This document shows positions 1 through 13,354 of a stretch of 35,000 bases of DNA, piece by piece. Below the pieces are notes generated by a model. That model was not told the DNA's origin. It searched no databases and saw nothing but the letters and a program-made list of their open reading frames with translations. Numbering within the stretch: the stretch's first letter is position 1; every line of letters begins with the position of its first letter. The stretch comes from Neocallimastix lanati (nom. inval.) (Eukaryota > Neocallimastigomycota > Neocallimastigomycetes > Neocallimastigales > Neocallimastigaceae): contig JACVTC010000084.1 in the NCBI GenBank assembly GCA_016946835.1, positions 552,501 through 587,500 of the forward strand. The letters run 5' to 3'. A program made the position numbers and the translations under genes.

Positions 1-574
1 TATACATAAAACTTCTTCGGCATGTCCTTCTAAACGAGAAACAACTTTACCACTAACAACATCAAATATCTGTATAAATTATTATTATTAACATTTTTTT
101 TTTGATAATATTAAAATAGATATTTATTATATTAAAAAAAATAATAATAATAAAATAGTATAAAAGTAGTATAAATTAATACATAAATTTTTTATTATTT
201 TATATTAGAAAATTAAAGAATAATAATATATATGGATTATATAAAATTCAAATATTTTATCTATTTAATAAATTTTTTTTCAAATTATTATTATAATTTA
301 TTTCTATTTATAAAAAATTATATTTATTTATTATATATAATTTTTAATTATACCTTTAATGGACAGGGTAAAATATGATTATCATCATCTTCAATACTCC
401 ATTTATTTCTATCCTTTAATTTACCTGCAATAACAATATGTTCCATCGTTGGGGTAAATCTACCAACAAAGAATTCATCAATTTGTCTTTCCTATTTATT
501 AAAAAAAAAAATTAAAATGAAATAAAAATTTTTATTAAAATATACATTATATTTCATCATCATAATTTTTATTA

Positions 575-630
<56 letters not shown>

Positions 631-808
631 TCTCTTTCTCTCTCTATTTGCTAATTTTACCTCTGTATCTCTTAGAGTTTGAATTAATTCAAATGTTTCC
701 ATATCCCATAGCTTAGCTGTACCAATGGTACTAAAGGTAACAAGCATTTGACCATCTGGTGATAAAACAATACCAACAATTTGACCTAATTAAGAATAGA
801 GAAATTAA

Positions 809-869
<61 letters not shown>

Positions 870-2976
870 AATATATAAATGAAATAAAATAAATAAATAA
901 AAAATTTAAAAATTAGATAAAATCATTATTTCTATTATTGTTATTATTATTGTTGTTATTATTATTATTTAATAAAAAATATTAAATATATAATTAACTG
1001 AAGAAAAAGGAAAAAAAATAAAAATAAATATATTTATATATAAAAAAAATATTTTTTTTTCATTTGTATTTTTATTTTACCATAATCTTGTATGTTGGCT
1101 TCGTTTACAATTTCTAATGGATATTTCTCATTAATAAAGTTAATCATTTCACCATTTTCAGCATTATCCTTCCAATATTCATCTGGGTATATATTTGCAA
1201 GGTTATTAAGTTCTAGAATATTAAAAGTAGTTCTAATCTTTAAAAAAAAAAATTTTTTTTTTTAATTATAAAAAAATAAATATGTATATGTATATATATT
1301 AATTATATAAAATTAATTTAATAAATAGCTTAAATATATTATAATTTAATTCAATATATATTTAAATAGTTTAAAACAAAAAAGGTTAAATTGGTTATAT
1401 TACTCTTTTAAATTTATCAGCTGGTTTAAAATGATCATCAATTTCTGTTCCTTTACCCTTATCACGCACTGTATTATCCTCAGTAGTAGTCTTTGCTTCT
1501 TTACTTTCTTCTGTCTTAATCTTTATATATAAATAAAATATCATTAACATAAAAATTTGAAGTTATTAAATATATAATTAAACATCGATATAATATTAAA
1601 AGTTCATATTTTTTTAATTAACAAATATATAAATTTCTTTTTAAATTTAAAATATTTAATAAAAGACTTTACAGATTTTCTAGTTCTTCTTGGTTTTTCA
1701 GATGAATCTACGAAATCGTCCATATCATCATCATCTAACAATAAAAAAAATAAAATAAGAAAAAAAAAAAATAAAAAATAAAATAAAATAAAAATTAATA
1801 ATTTAATATATGATAGTCAAGAAAATTCAAATCATAATCTGCTTATTAAATATAAAAAAAAAATTATATAAAATTAATAAATAACAAAATTATATCATTA
1901 TATACCATTAATATTCTTCTTTCTTCTAGTAGTTTTTTTGGTAGTAGTTTTATTCTTTATATATATATATATATAGTTTAATTTTTGTTAGAAATTTACT
2001 TAATTTTTTTAAATAATTATATATATATATATATTTAAAATAAAAAAAAAAAAAAAAAAAAAAATAGAAAATAAAATAAAAATAAATAAATAAAATAAAA
2101 ATACCTTGGCTTCTTTTGTCTTTCTCTTTTTGACAGAACTATCCGTTTCAGCTTCAATTTCTGTTTCATTCAAAAAAAAAATTTTTTTTTTTTTTTTGAA
2201 ATTTTGAAATTATAAATATTAAAAATATTATATTATATATATATATATATATATAAAATTTATCATAGCTAAAAAAAAGATATAACTATTTTTTACCTTC
2301 ATTATTAGTTACATTAACATTATTATTAGATTCACTTGGATTGCCATATTCAACAATTTCAGTAGTTTCATTACCTTCAATAATATTTTCATTATTATTT
2401 TCTATATTAAAGTCGCCTTCAGAACTTAACAACATATTATCATTGGTTGGTTCATTAATACTATCAGAGGAAACTAAAGAATATTCAATTGGTTTATTGT
2501 CATCAGAGACTGGGTTAAAAACTTCAACTTGTTCTGAATTATTTTCTTTTTCTTGTCCATCATCATCAAGTACTTCAATCACTTGTATAGCTTCTGAATT
2601 TCCATTAGTTCCTGAAACATCTGTATTTTCTGTGGTTTCTGTAGTTTCAATTTTCTCGGTATTTTCTGTATTCTCTTTATTTTCCTTTTTACCATTTAAT
2701 CTGTAACGACGTTTTAAAATAGCTGCTTCAATATTAATTCTCTTTTGAATATTTTGTAAAAAGTTTAAACGGATTTCAATTTTATCAGAATTATAGTTTC
2801 TAATATAAAGCATTTGAACCTCCTGTAAATTTAGTCTATCTTCTTGAGTGAAAGCTTCTAAATCTTTCTCAAAAATTTTTGGTATTTCTAATAAATCTTC
2901 TTTTTTAAGAACAGCATTTTCAGCATCAACACTATCACTGGTTTTATCCAGTGTTGAAGAGTTTTGGATATTTTTA
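1..2976 (-). CDS. WD40-repeat protein gene, partial (3' end beyond the window; first exon not found)
   Basis: Nine exons read on the minus strand: 2976-2297, 2160-2105, 1954-1906, 1734-1673, 1520-1404, 1237-1081, 785-661, 491-354 and 69-1. Every junction is GT-AG (donors such as gtaaaa, gtatat and gtaaag) and every phase joins, giving 1453 coding bases, about 484 residues. The first third is charged: a helical stretch (LYIRNYNSDKIEIRL), a long Glu/Asn/Thr-rich acidic part, then basic patches (KKRK, TTRRKK). Exon 1237-1081 contains ANIYPDEYWKDNAENGE. The next exons carry a WD-type blade (SPDGQMLVTF, then TAKLWD), and the last visible one begins IFDVVSGKVVSRLEGH, typical of a blade with its Gly-His. 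WD40 propellers are protein-interaction scaffolds; the acidic and lysine-rich N-terminal part suggests a nuclear location, which is inference. I cannot name the family. The visible 5' exon opens in codon phase 2 after an AG with an in-frame stop just upstream, so an upstream exon is required. The first in-frame ATG is at 2813. Confidence 0.85.
492..660 (-). other. Intron of the WD40 gene holding an AAT repeat that looks like poly-Asn coding
   Basis: Reading on from exon 785-661 gives an open frame with about 18 Asn followed by a stop at the TAA near 544. The only GT on this strand between the exon and that stop is the donor gtaaaa at 660-659, directly after ACA GAG. Splicing there to the AG at 493-492 joins GAG to GAA AGA CAA in frame. 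The AAT tract is therefore intronic. Confidence 0.8.
813..865. repeat. (ATT)n microsatellite in a WD40-gene intron
   Basis: Uninterrupted ATT/AAT trinucleotides lie within the intron 786-1080. An interrupted TTA/TTG tract follows at about 930-970. Confidence 0.9.
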
Positions 2977-3272
2977 CTTTATATATATATATTATTATTA
3001 TTATTCAAATAAATATAAATATATATATATCATAAAAAAGTATATTTATTAAATATATGTTTAAATAAGTTTAAATTTATAAATATATATTAAGGAAGTA
3101 GATATTGTTTCTTATTTTTATTTTATTAAATATATATATATATATTATAATATCTCTGAGAAAAATATGTCAACAACTATTTTCAAAAAGTATCTCTTAT
3201 TTTTCTATATTTTATTTTGAATTTATTATATTTTATTAATTTTATTATTATTATTGTTGTTGTTGTTGTTGC

Positions 3273-3317
<45 letters not shown>

Positions 3318-3844
3318 AACTTATTCACTTTTGAGTTATATATCTATTGAAAATATTTTTTTTATTAAAAATTTAATTTTATATAATAATAAATTTATTT
3401 ATTGTATATTGCACCTACTTTATTTATTTATTTATTTATTAATTTATTTATGTATTTATAAATTTCATTACACTAATAAATATTTTTTTTTTTAGTTTAA
3501 ATTGATTTTCATAATATATAATGTGTTTATGTTTATAGATTGATATGTTGATATGAAATAACACTTAAAATAAATATATAGTTTAAATTTTCTTATAATA
3601 AATATTAAAAATATCATATATACACACAAAAAAAATAATATAAATTTATTTTATTTAAACTTACTTTACAATATACTTTTTCATAATGAATAATTTAATA
3701 TTTACTATGAATTAAGTAATATATATTCTATAATATACAATATTAAGTTAGTATCTATAACAATTTATTAATAGAAAATAAATATAAAAGAAAATAATCT
3801 CAATATTTTAACCTATTTTTAACATTAAATTTACTAAAAAAGTA
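2977..3844. other. AT-rich spacer upstream of the visible WD40 exons
   Basis: No convincing coding exon is seen here, although the missing first exon of the WD40 gene should lie here or further upstream. Between 3000 and 3180 the minus strand offers only atypical GTTG donors. A TTG/TTA trinucleotide run occupies about 3240-3316, and a TTTA run about 3419-3450. Confidence 0.6.
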
Positions 3845-4146
<302 letters not shown>

Positions 4147-4386
4147 AATGATAATAATAATGATAAATATTTTATGTTATAGTATATTATATTTTATATT
4201 AAAAAATTAATCAATTCAATTCATATACATATATATAATTATTATTTTATATCCCTTTTTTTTTTTATTGTTATCTTACACTATGAAACAAGTTATATAT
4301 ATTTAAGTGAAGTATAATTTCAAGTAAAATAAAAAAAATTCAATTCAATATAATAGTAAATAATTTAATTTTATAATTTTAAAGTA

Positions 4387-4388
<2 letters not shown>

Positions 4389-4421
<33 letters not shown>
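4389..4421. repeat. Poly-A tract of about 33 bases
   Basis: Homopolymer run within featureless AT sequence. Confidence 0.95.
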
Positions 4422-4432
<11 letters not shown>

Positions 4433-5732
4433 AAAAAAAGAAATACAGAAGAAAATAAAATTAAAGAGAAAAAAAAAATAAATAATTTATAATATATATT
4501 ATTAAATATAAAAAAAAAATTTTTTTTTATATATTAAAAAAGACAAATTAAAAATTATTAAATAATTTTCAAAATTTTTTTCTTTTTACTTATCTATTTA
4601 ATTATCATTAATACTTCTAAAAGTATATAACCAAAGAAATGACATAAAATTATAATAACTTATTTTTTTTTAATAATGATATAATATCTTAATTTTTATT
4701 TTCATGAATTAATAAGAAATATATCAAAAAAAAATGTAAAAAATGTTATAGATAATAATCGATTTTTACTATCTATTAAATACAAATAAAAACCAAATTA
4801 TATGCAATAACATAAATGCGGGTTTATTAAAAAATTCGTTCTTGAACGTGGTCCATGATATGATTTATTTAATTAATATTTATTTGTTCATTTATTTAAA
4901 AAAATTTTTTTTTTTTTTTTTTGATCAAAAAAATTTTTTATTAATTAATTAATTAATTGATAAAAATTTTTTGAATTTATGGACAACGAAAATTTTTTGA
5001 ATTTTTTTTTTTTTTTTGAAAGATAAAAAATTTAAATAATTAACAAATAATATTATAATTCTATAATATATATAATATTATTTCAATTTTTATAATCAAA
5101 AACTATAATATAAAAATTTTATTTTCTTTTTCATTTTTATATTAAAATCAAATATACAAAATTGGTTTATATATATATATTATTTTTATTCGTTTCTTTT
5201 ACTTAATTCTACCTTATTAATATATATATATATTATTAAAGAAGGTATAATAAAGAAACAAAATATAAATATATATATGTTATAAAAAAATAAACATCTA
5301 ATTTAATTAAAGAAATAATAATATTTATGTATTATTTATTAATAGTAATTAATAATAATAATATTTAATATTTAATATTTAATATTTAATATTCTAAATC
5401 TATAAAGTAGTTCTTTAGAATAAAATTTATAACATTCAATAGTTGTATATAAATTAAATAAATTAAAATATCCGAAATCATTATTTAATATATATATATA
5501 ATGAAAATACTTAGAATAATTAAATAATTTACAAATAATTGCCTGTAAAATTAAAAATATGATATCTATAAATCCCTTTTCAAAATATATACATAGTATT
5601 ATTTATTATTTATGATTTATGATTTATGATTAATGATTTATGATTTTTTATTTTATTGTTAATTATTATTTAATAAATGTTTTTATATAATTTATTATTT
5701 TTATTTATTAATTATTTATTATTCAATTACTT
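4422..5732. other. AT-rich spacer, no gene seen
   Basis: I see only A/T runs, A-block/T-block palindromes (for example around 4509-4527 and 4901-4937), short TTAA and TA repeats, and a small hairpin CGTTC-TT-GAACG near 4840-4850. No open frame of convincing composition is present on either strand. Confidence 0.7.
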
Positions 5733-6476
5733 CTTATTTATTATTTAATTATTTATTATTTATTATTTATTATTTATTATTTATTATTTATTTTTTATTA
5801 TTTATTATTTATTATTTATTATTTATTATTTATTATTTATTATTTATTATTTATTTTTTATTATTTATTATTTATTATTTATTATTTATTATTTATTATT
5901 TATTATTTATTATTTATTATTTATTATTTATTATTTATTATTTATTATTTATTATTTATTATTTATTATTTATTATTTAATTATTTATTATTTATTATTT
6001 ATTATTTAATTATTTATTATTTATTATTTATTATTTATTATTTATTATTTATTATTTATTATTTATTATTTATTATTTATTTTTTATTATTTATTATTTA
6101 TTATTTATTATTTATTATTTATTATTTATTATTTATTATTTATTATTTATTATGTACTATTTATTAATAAATACTTTTAATTCTTTTTATTATTTATTAT
6201 TTATTATTCCATTATTTATTATTAATTATTTATTATTTATTATTTATTATGTACTATTTATTAATAAATACTTTTAATTCTTTTTATTATTTATTATTTA
6301 TTATTCCATTATTTATTATTAATTATTTATTATTTATTATTTATTATGTACTATTTATTAATAAATACTTTTAATTCTTTTTATTATTTATTATTTATTA
6401 TTCCATTATTTATTATTAATTATTTATTATTTATTATTTATTATTTATTATTTATTATTTATTATTTATTATTTAA
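5733..6476. repeat. Heptamer satellite (ATTATTT)n with a 97-bp higher-order unit
   Basis: From about 5733 the sequence is nearly pure 7-bp repeat (ATTATTT; AAATAAT on the other strand) with sporadic T insertions. At 6154, 6251 and 6348 a longer unit begins with GTACTATTTATTAATAAATA; the spacing is exactly 97 bp. Each unit runs into TTTTAATTCTTTTTATT, then ATTCCATT and further heptamers. The same unit recurs at 29303 and 29529. Confidence 0.93.
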
Positions 6477-7042
6477 TAATAATTTTTCATGAATTTACAT
6501 AAATTTATGTCCGTTAACATAAATTTATTAATTTATTAATAAAACCTTAAAAAATGAATGGACAATAAAATAAAAAATAATAAAAAAAAATAAAAAAAAT
6601 ATTATTAATTACATTCATTAATTACATTGTCAACATTTTAAAAATGTTTCCAACCTAAGGAAAAAAAAATATAAAATATTTATATAGATATTATTTTTTT
6701 AATACTAAAATATATATTTAATTATTTATTAAATATATATCACATTCTTTTTTTTTTTTTATAATACCACATGATAATAAAAACCAAAAAAAAAAAAAAG
6801 AGAGAAATAAAATAAAATAAAATAACAATAACAATAACAATAAAAGAAAAAAAACATAATAATGATGAAATAAAAAAAAAGAAAACAGATATATATAATT
6901 AATATAAAATTTATAATAAAAATTATTAAATATGTCACATATGGATTATAATAAAAATTGTTATTAATTATGATATATCATAATTTAATAATATGAATAT
7001 AAATTTTAAATCCTTTCTATCAAAAGAAATTTTATTAAAAAT

Positions 7043-7074
<32 letters not shown>

Positions 7075-7144
7075 AAAAAGTAAGCTAAATAAAAGAAAAA
7101 AAAAAGTTAATATTTTTTATAAAAAAGAAAAAAAAAAAAAAAAA
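6477..7144. other. AT-rich spacer, no gene seen
   Basis: It contains A and T homopolymers (a run of about 24 A near 7044-7067), a short AATAAC repeat near 6821-6843, and no coding signal. Confidence 0.7.
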
Positions 7145-7252
7145 TAGATCGTGTTCAATCTACTAAACTCTCCTTCAGGTGATATCACCTTCCATGATGG
7201 TTCCCTGAGGGAAAAAGACCTTAATTTTTGTTCTCGTGATACAAAGGATGAT
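7145..7252 (+). ncRNA. GC-richer island with two perfect hairpins; candidate structured RNA or retroposed fragment
   Basis: About 108 bp of ordinary base composition is bracketed by poly-A runs on both sides (a run of about 28 A begins at 7253). It contains the perfect 14-bp palindrome AGGTGATATCACCT at 7177-7190. Next comes a 5-bp stem with a three-base loop, TTCCC-TGA-GGGAA, at 7201-7213. About ten bases further on lies AATTTTTG, which resembles an Sm-protein site. No U snRNA, tRNA or snoRNA family could be matched. The strand is a guess. It could equally be a fragment of an older transposon with a poly-A tail. Confidence 0.3.
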
Positions 7253-7520
7253 AAAAAAAAAAAAAAAAAAAAAAAAAAAACATTACAAAATGGAAAGTTT
7301 GGTATAATTGCTTGATGTAATTAATTTGTAATCTATAATATTTGTCAAAATTATTAATTCAATTTAAATTTTAAAGTAATAATGTTTTTAAGAATTTTTC
7401 ATTTTTTCATTATATTATTATATTATACATATATTTAATAGTTATTCCTATATGAATCATTTATGAAGAATAAAAAATATTTTACTGTATAAACATATAT
7501 TTTTTTTTATGAATTAATAC

Positions 7521-7825
7521 TCATGTAATTATTGTTTTCTTTTTCTTGTATGAATTGATTCATTCCATAACACATATATTTTAATTGTTATATAAATTAC
7601 TTCTATATTCAAAAATAAAATAAAATAAAATAAAATAAAATTAAAAAAAAAAAAAATTACCATATTATTAACAATATATATATATATATATATAGGTATT
7701 TATATTTTTTTGTTTTAATTTTATTCTTATTAATTATTATATAAATAAATAAATAGTAAAAAATTTATACAATAAAGTATTTATTTATAAAATTATTATT
7801 ATGTGATGATTTAAAAAAATGGTTT
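7521..7825 (+). repeat. Dispersed repeat, copy 1
   Basis: The core reads TTCTTGTATGAATTGATTC, then ATTCC, then CACATATATTTTAATTG. It is followed by an A-rich stretch, TTACCATATTATTA, a TA run, and TTATTAATTATTATAT. The same series of blocks recurs at 8122-8289 (truncated) and 11766-12275. No coding capacity is seen. Confidence 0.75.
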
Positions 7826-7828
7826 TTA

Positions 7829-7829
7829 C

Positions 7830-7892
<63 letters not shown>

Positions 7893-8075
7893 TTATTTAT
7901 TTATTTATCTAGTTATTTTTTATTTATTTATTATTTATTTATTATTTATTTATTATTTATTTATTTATTTATTATTTATTTATTTATTTATTTATTATTT
8001 ATTTATTTATTTATCTAGTTATTTTTTATTTATTTATTATTTATTATTTATTTATTATTTATTTATTATTTATTT

Positions 8076-8121
<46 letters not shown>
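7829..8121. repeat. (TTTA)n array
   Basis: Tetranucleotide TTTA/TATT repeats with occasional TATTATT steps. Two longer blocks containing CTAGTTATTTTTTATTT (about 7908 and 8013) show local duplication. It separates copies 1 and 2 of the dispersed repeat. Confidence 0.93.
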
Positions 8122-8123
<2 letters not shown>

Positions 8124-8289
8124 TGCAATTATGTTTTTGTTTTCTTATTCTTGTAGGAATTATTTCATTCCACTAGCATATATTTTAATTGTTAATTAAT
8201 TATCTCTATATTCACAAATAAAAACAAAAAATAAAAAAAACTACTATATTATTAATAAACAGATAAAAATATATATATATATATATATA
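8122..8289 (+). repeat. Dispersed repeat, copy 2 (short)
   Basis: It contains TTCTTGTAGGAATTATTTC, then ATTCCACTAGCATATATTTT, then an A-rich stretch with CTATATTATTAATAAACAG. It aligns with copies 1 and 3 and ends in a TA run that directly abuts LINE-derived coding sequence. Confidence 0.75.
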
Positions 8290-8832
8290 TTAATAATTAC
8301 TATTATTTTCACTTGATTCTTCTGAATCATCTTTACAACGAATCAAAGCTTTGAAGAATTCCATAGGAATACCATTAGGACTCCAAGCTTTAAAGTTAGA
8401 AGTAGATGAAATCGCCTCTCTAATTCCTTCATTGCTAATATTTTGGTTAATTTCCCATTCTTGCTGCCTTGGACTTTCCAAATTCCTTAGTGCATCATAA
8501 TCTTTCCTAGTCATCTTTAGAAAGAGTATGACCTGAAGAACCCGACCCTACGAATTTATAATGAGAATGTCAAGCTTTTAATTTTTCATCTATAGAAAAT
8601 ACAAATTCATTGGTTATTGTTTTTAATAGGATGAGTGACGGTGAAAAATTGATTATTTAATTTTTACATCCTTTTTTTACCCATTTCCATGCTTTCCTAA
8701 TATTATTTTTAAGAGCTAACGAACATCTAATTTTAGCATTGGTCCATGAGTGTATACCACGGATAAAAATCAACCTTGTGTTGTCAATAGATATTCCATG
8801 ACAGCGAGAAGCCCGGTGAAATATCTTTTCTA
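8290..8832 (-). mobile_element. Decayed non-LTR (LINE-type) retrotransposon fragment: endonuclease-RT linker and start of RT
   Basis: Minus-strand translation from about 8810 gives, with a few stops and frame changes, GISIDNTRLIFIRGIHSWT, KAWKWVKKG, NEFVFSIDEKLKA and SSGHTLSKDD. It then gives the open frame 8514-8290 ending WEINQNISNEGIREAI and NFKAWSPNGIPMEFFKAL. The last part matches the opening motif of LINE reverse transcriptases (KA-PGPDGIP-EFFK), with the usual PGPDG changed to SPNG. The preceding part matches the linker between endonuclease and RT. Stops occur near 8658 and 8570. The element is dead and truncated: the RT palm motifs that should follow below 8290 are absent, replaced by a TA run. 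Confidence 0.75.
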
Positions 8833-8950
8833 TAATGAATTATATATTACGAAATTGATAAAAATGAAACTAATATAAACTAAAATACTAAAAAACTAAA
8901 AAAATTATAAAGATAAATAAAAATAAAAATATAAAAAAATAAATATAGAG

Positions 8951-8956
<6 letters not shown>

Positions 8957-9003
<47 letters not shown>
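8957..9003. repeat. Poly-A tract of about 47 bases
   Basis: One of the longest homopolymer runs in the window. It lies just 5' (minus-strand sense) of the LINE fragment. Confidence 0.95.
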
Positions 9004-9005
<2 letters not shown>

Positions 9006-9199
9006 TAAATATACAAATAAATAAATAAATAAATAAATAAATTTAAATAATAATGAAGTTTTTTCTTTTTTCTGTAATAAATAATTACTCAAGTAATATA
9101 AAGTAATTGTTTAATTTGTTATAATAAATAATCTCTTTTTTTAGTTTTAAATGCTCTATTCGATTAATAAAGTTTTGATTAATATAATGATTTTCTGTA

Positions 9200-9375
9200 G
9201 AATAATCTTATATTAACTAAAATGAAAAGGAAAATAACATGTTAGTGAAAGACCATAAAAAGATTTCCATCTGTCAAAATATAGTTCTTAGCCACACGCT
9301 TTGGAGTGAATCAATCTTCTCCATTTCCATTTTACAATAGCTACATGAGAGTTTAAATAATACTATAGATAAATG
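9200..9375 (-). mobile_element. Probable retrotransposon debris
   Basis: This stretch has higher GC than its surroundings. Minus-strand translation yields short coding-like pieces (for example AIVKWKWRRLIHSKACG), but no diagnostic motif. It is assigned to retroelement debris only because it lies between two recognisable LINE fragments on the same strand. Confidence 0.3.
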
Positions 9376-9539
9376 CATATTCAAAATAATGCTAAAGTAA
9401 AAAAAAAAATATAATAAATTCATTATAATGATAATATGTAGAAACAGCATAACACTAATAATTATTCAACACCACTGTTACTTCATATTAAGCGTAAAAC
9501 AATATATAACATCAGATTTACATTCTATAGTCTTCTTAT

Positions 9540-9740
9540 ATTCCTAATTTTCTCTCTTTGTACTGGAAGCCACTTAAAGAAGGGATAACTATTGATTTTC
9601 ATCAGAATTACAGAAAACTGTAGTAATTAGTACACCTGATATAGGTCATTCCTTTTCCTTCAACCCCCAATGAACCTGGAAAAGCAGTTCATACCATTGG
9701 TCCATACCATTAGGGAGAAGCATTCATAAAGGATAAAAAA
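9540..9740 (-). mobile_element. Possible RT palm remnant
   Basis: The minus strand gives MKINSYPFFKWLPVQRE. This resembles the region just before the RT motif PV-RGVRQG-PLSP of LINE elements, but the glycine-rich part itself is not preserved. Flanking frames contain stops. It is also unusually GC-rich for the window. Assignment is tentative. Confidence 0.3.
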
Positions 9741-10133
9741 AAAAATTTATACTATACAAGCATATATTTTTATTTATTTATTTTATTTATTTATTTATTT
9801 TATTTATTCCTTCATTTATTATTAACTACATGAATATCATGAATTTTTTTTTTTTTTAATAAAAATAAAAATTATTTGTCCAATTTGAACATAGTAATAT
9901 TTTTAAAAAGTAACGTGAAATTAAAACAAAAAAAAAAAAAAAAAGTAATATTCAAAAAATAAAGTGTATAAATTAATTCAAAAAAAAAAAAGTTTCCATA
10001 CAACGAACCTCACTTCCTTATGGATTAGGGTTTGAATTGACAATCTGAAAGAAATTATGATCATACCAAGAATGTCCGTTTTAGTATATAATCAACCAGA
10101 AATAATTTGGTTCATAAATAAAATAATACCTTT

Positions 10134-10135
<2 letters not shown>

Positions 10136-10175
<40 letters not shown>
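10136..10175. repeat. Poly-T tract of about 40 bases
   Basis: Homopolymer inside the LINE debris field. Confidence 0.95.
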
Positions 10176-10177
<2 letters not shown>

Positions 10178-10259
10178 TTTATAATTTAAATCGGTTAATG
10201 TCTGCAACTCTTCCCACCAAGAAGGAAGTTATATAATCGGTACCAATGTCACATAATAT

Positions 10260-11730
<1,471 letters not shown>

Positions 11731-11765
11731 CCAAATTGAATTTTCATTATTTTCTTATAGACCAT

Positions 11766-11868
11766 TTGCTTTTTTTCTTGTAGGAATTGATTCATTCCAC
11801 CAGCACATATTTTAATTTTTTTTTTTTTTAATTAATTATTTAATTATTTTTATTTACCAAAAAAACAA

Positions 11869-11950
<82 letters not shown>

Positions 11951-12275
11951 TAAATAAAAATTGGAAAAAAAAATAAAAAATAGAAAAAAAAAAAAAAAAA
12001 AAAAATAAAAAAAAAAAAAAAAAAAATAAATAAAAAAATTACAATATTATACACAAACAGATAAACAGATAAAATAAAAAAATAATAATAATAAAATATA
12101 TATATTAATTCTTTTTCAAATTTTATTTTATTATGTATTTATTTATTGATTAATTAATTACTATTAAACAAATTATTAATTATTATATATATAAGTAAAT
12201 AGAGATTTTATATAATAAATATTCATTAATATAATTTATTATTATGAGATTATTTTTAAAGAATGATTTATATAT
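11766..12275 (+). repeat. Dispersed repeat, copy 3 (longest), with internal AAT and A-rich expansion
   Basis: It opens with TTCTTGTAGGAATTGATTC, ATTCCACCAGCACATATTTT, then an (AAT)n tract (11871-11950) and A-rich sequence. It continues with ACAATATTATACACAAACAG and ends with TTATTAATTATTATATATA and GAGATTATTTTTAAAGAATG. These blocks align in order with copy 1; the middle has been enlarged by microsatellite growth. Confidence 0.75.
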
Positions 12276-12460
12276 AATTTTAAAACTTTGAATTTTTTTT
12301 TTTTTTTTTTATTATTATTTATTTTATTTATTATTTTAATTTATTGTTATTATTATTGTTATTATTATTGTTATTATTATTTATAAGAAAAAAAAAATAA
12401 TTATAAAAAAGTTTATTATTTAGTTTATTTTTATATATATACTTTCAATTTTTAGAATAA

Positions 12461-12495
<35 letters not shown>

Positions 12496-13210
12496 ATAAA
12501 TTAATATATATATATATATATATATTTTTTTTTTCTTTTTCTTTTATTTTTTTTTTTTTTTACCCTATTCTTCTCTTTTTCATTGAATCATTAAAAAATT
12601 TCATTAAAAGATGCTTATATATATAAATCAAATTATTATTATTATTATTATTATTATTATCATTATTATTATTATTTACTGTAATTAAAAATTATTATTA
12701 TTATATATACGTATGTGTTGAAAAACTTTTAAAATATTATAAATATTAATGATGATGATGATGATGATAAATTATAATAAATACATTATATTTATAAAAA
12801 GATAAATAGCAAAATGAAAAAAAAATAAAATAAAATAAAATTTTGTTTTGTTTTGTTTTGTTTTAAAAAAAAAATAATTATAAATATATAGATATTACTT
12901 TTAATAAATATTTTAAAAAATAGAAAATTAAAATTAATATAAAAAATTCTTTTTTTTTTACATACATGATTTAAATAATATAATAATAATAATAATTCCC
13001 CCTCTTGAAGTTTTTAAATTGTTACAAAAAAAAAAAAAAAAAGCTTTCTATTATTATTATAATGATATAAATACATTAATATTATAATTATAATATTATA
13101 TATTATATAGTAAATATATAATATTTATAATTTTATTTATATCATTACTATTAAGGGTTTTTTTTTTTTTTTTTTAATTCCGTTTCCCCCTTTTATTTAT
13201 ATTATTTCAT
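12276..13210. other. AT-rich sequence 3' of the large gene
   Basis: It holds T and A homopolymers, TTATTG repeats near 12343-12377, an ATG/GAT repeat near 12751-12769, and TTTTG repeats near 12841-12864. AATAAA on the minus strand about 15 bases after the stop codon (near 13192-13197) could serve in polyadenylation, but such hexamers are common by chance here. Confidence 0.6.
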
Positions 13211-13310
13211 TTAATTTTCTTTATTATTATAAAGACTCGTATCGATAAAAGATGTGGTGGAATTTGATTTAGGGGCATGATAGGTGGAATTAAAATATTC
13301 TATTTCCTTA

Positions 13311-13354
<44 letters not shown>

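Noticed and set aside
2341-2706. Plus-strand Ser/Leu-rich frame
   Set aside because: It is antisense to the WD40 gene's acidic exon; that exon is supported by splicing phase.
4830-4870. Possible tRNA or terminator-like hairpin near CGTTCTTGAACG
   Set aside because: Only a 5-bp stem with no further structure; it does not fit a tRNA or other RNA family.
5733-6476. Telomere or internal telomeric repeat
   Set aside because: The 7-bp unit has no G-rich strand and no resemblance to TTAGGG-type repeats; it is an AT satellite.
7819-8199. Long Tyr/Leu/Ile-rich open frame on the plus strand
   Set aside because: It is the translation of a TTTA array; composition is forced by the repeat and the frame ends in a dispersed repeat.
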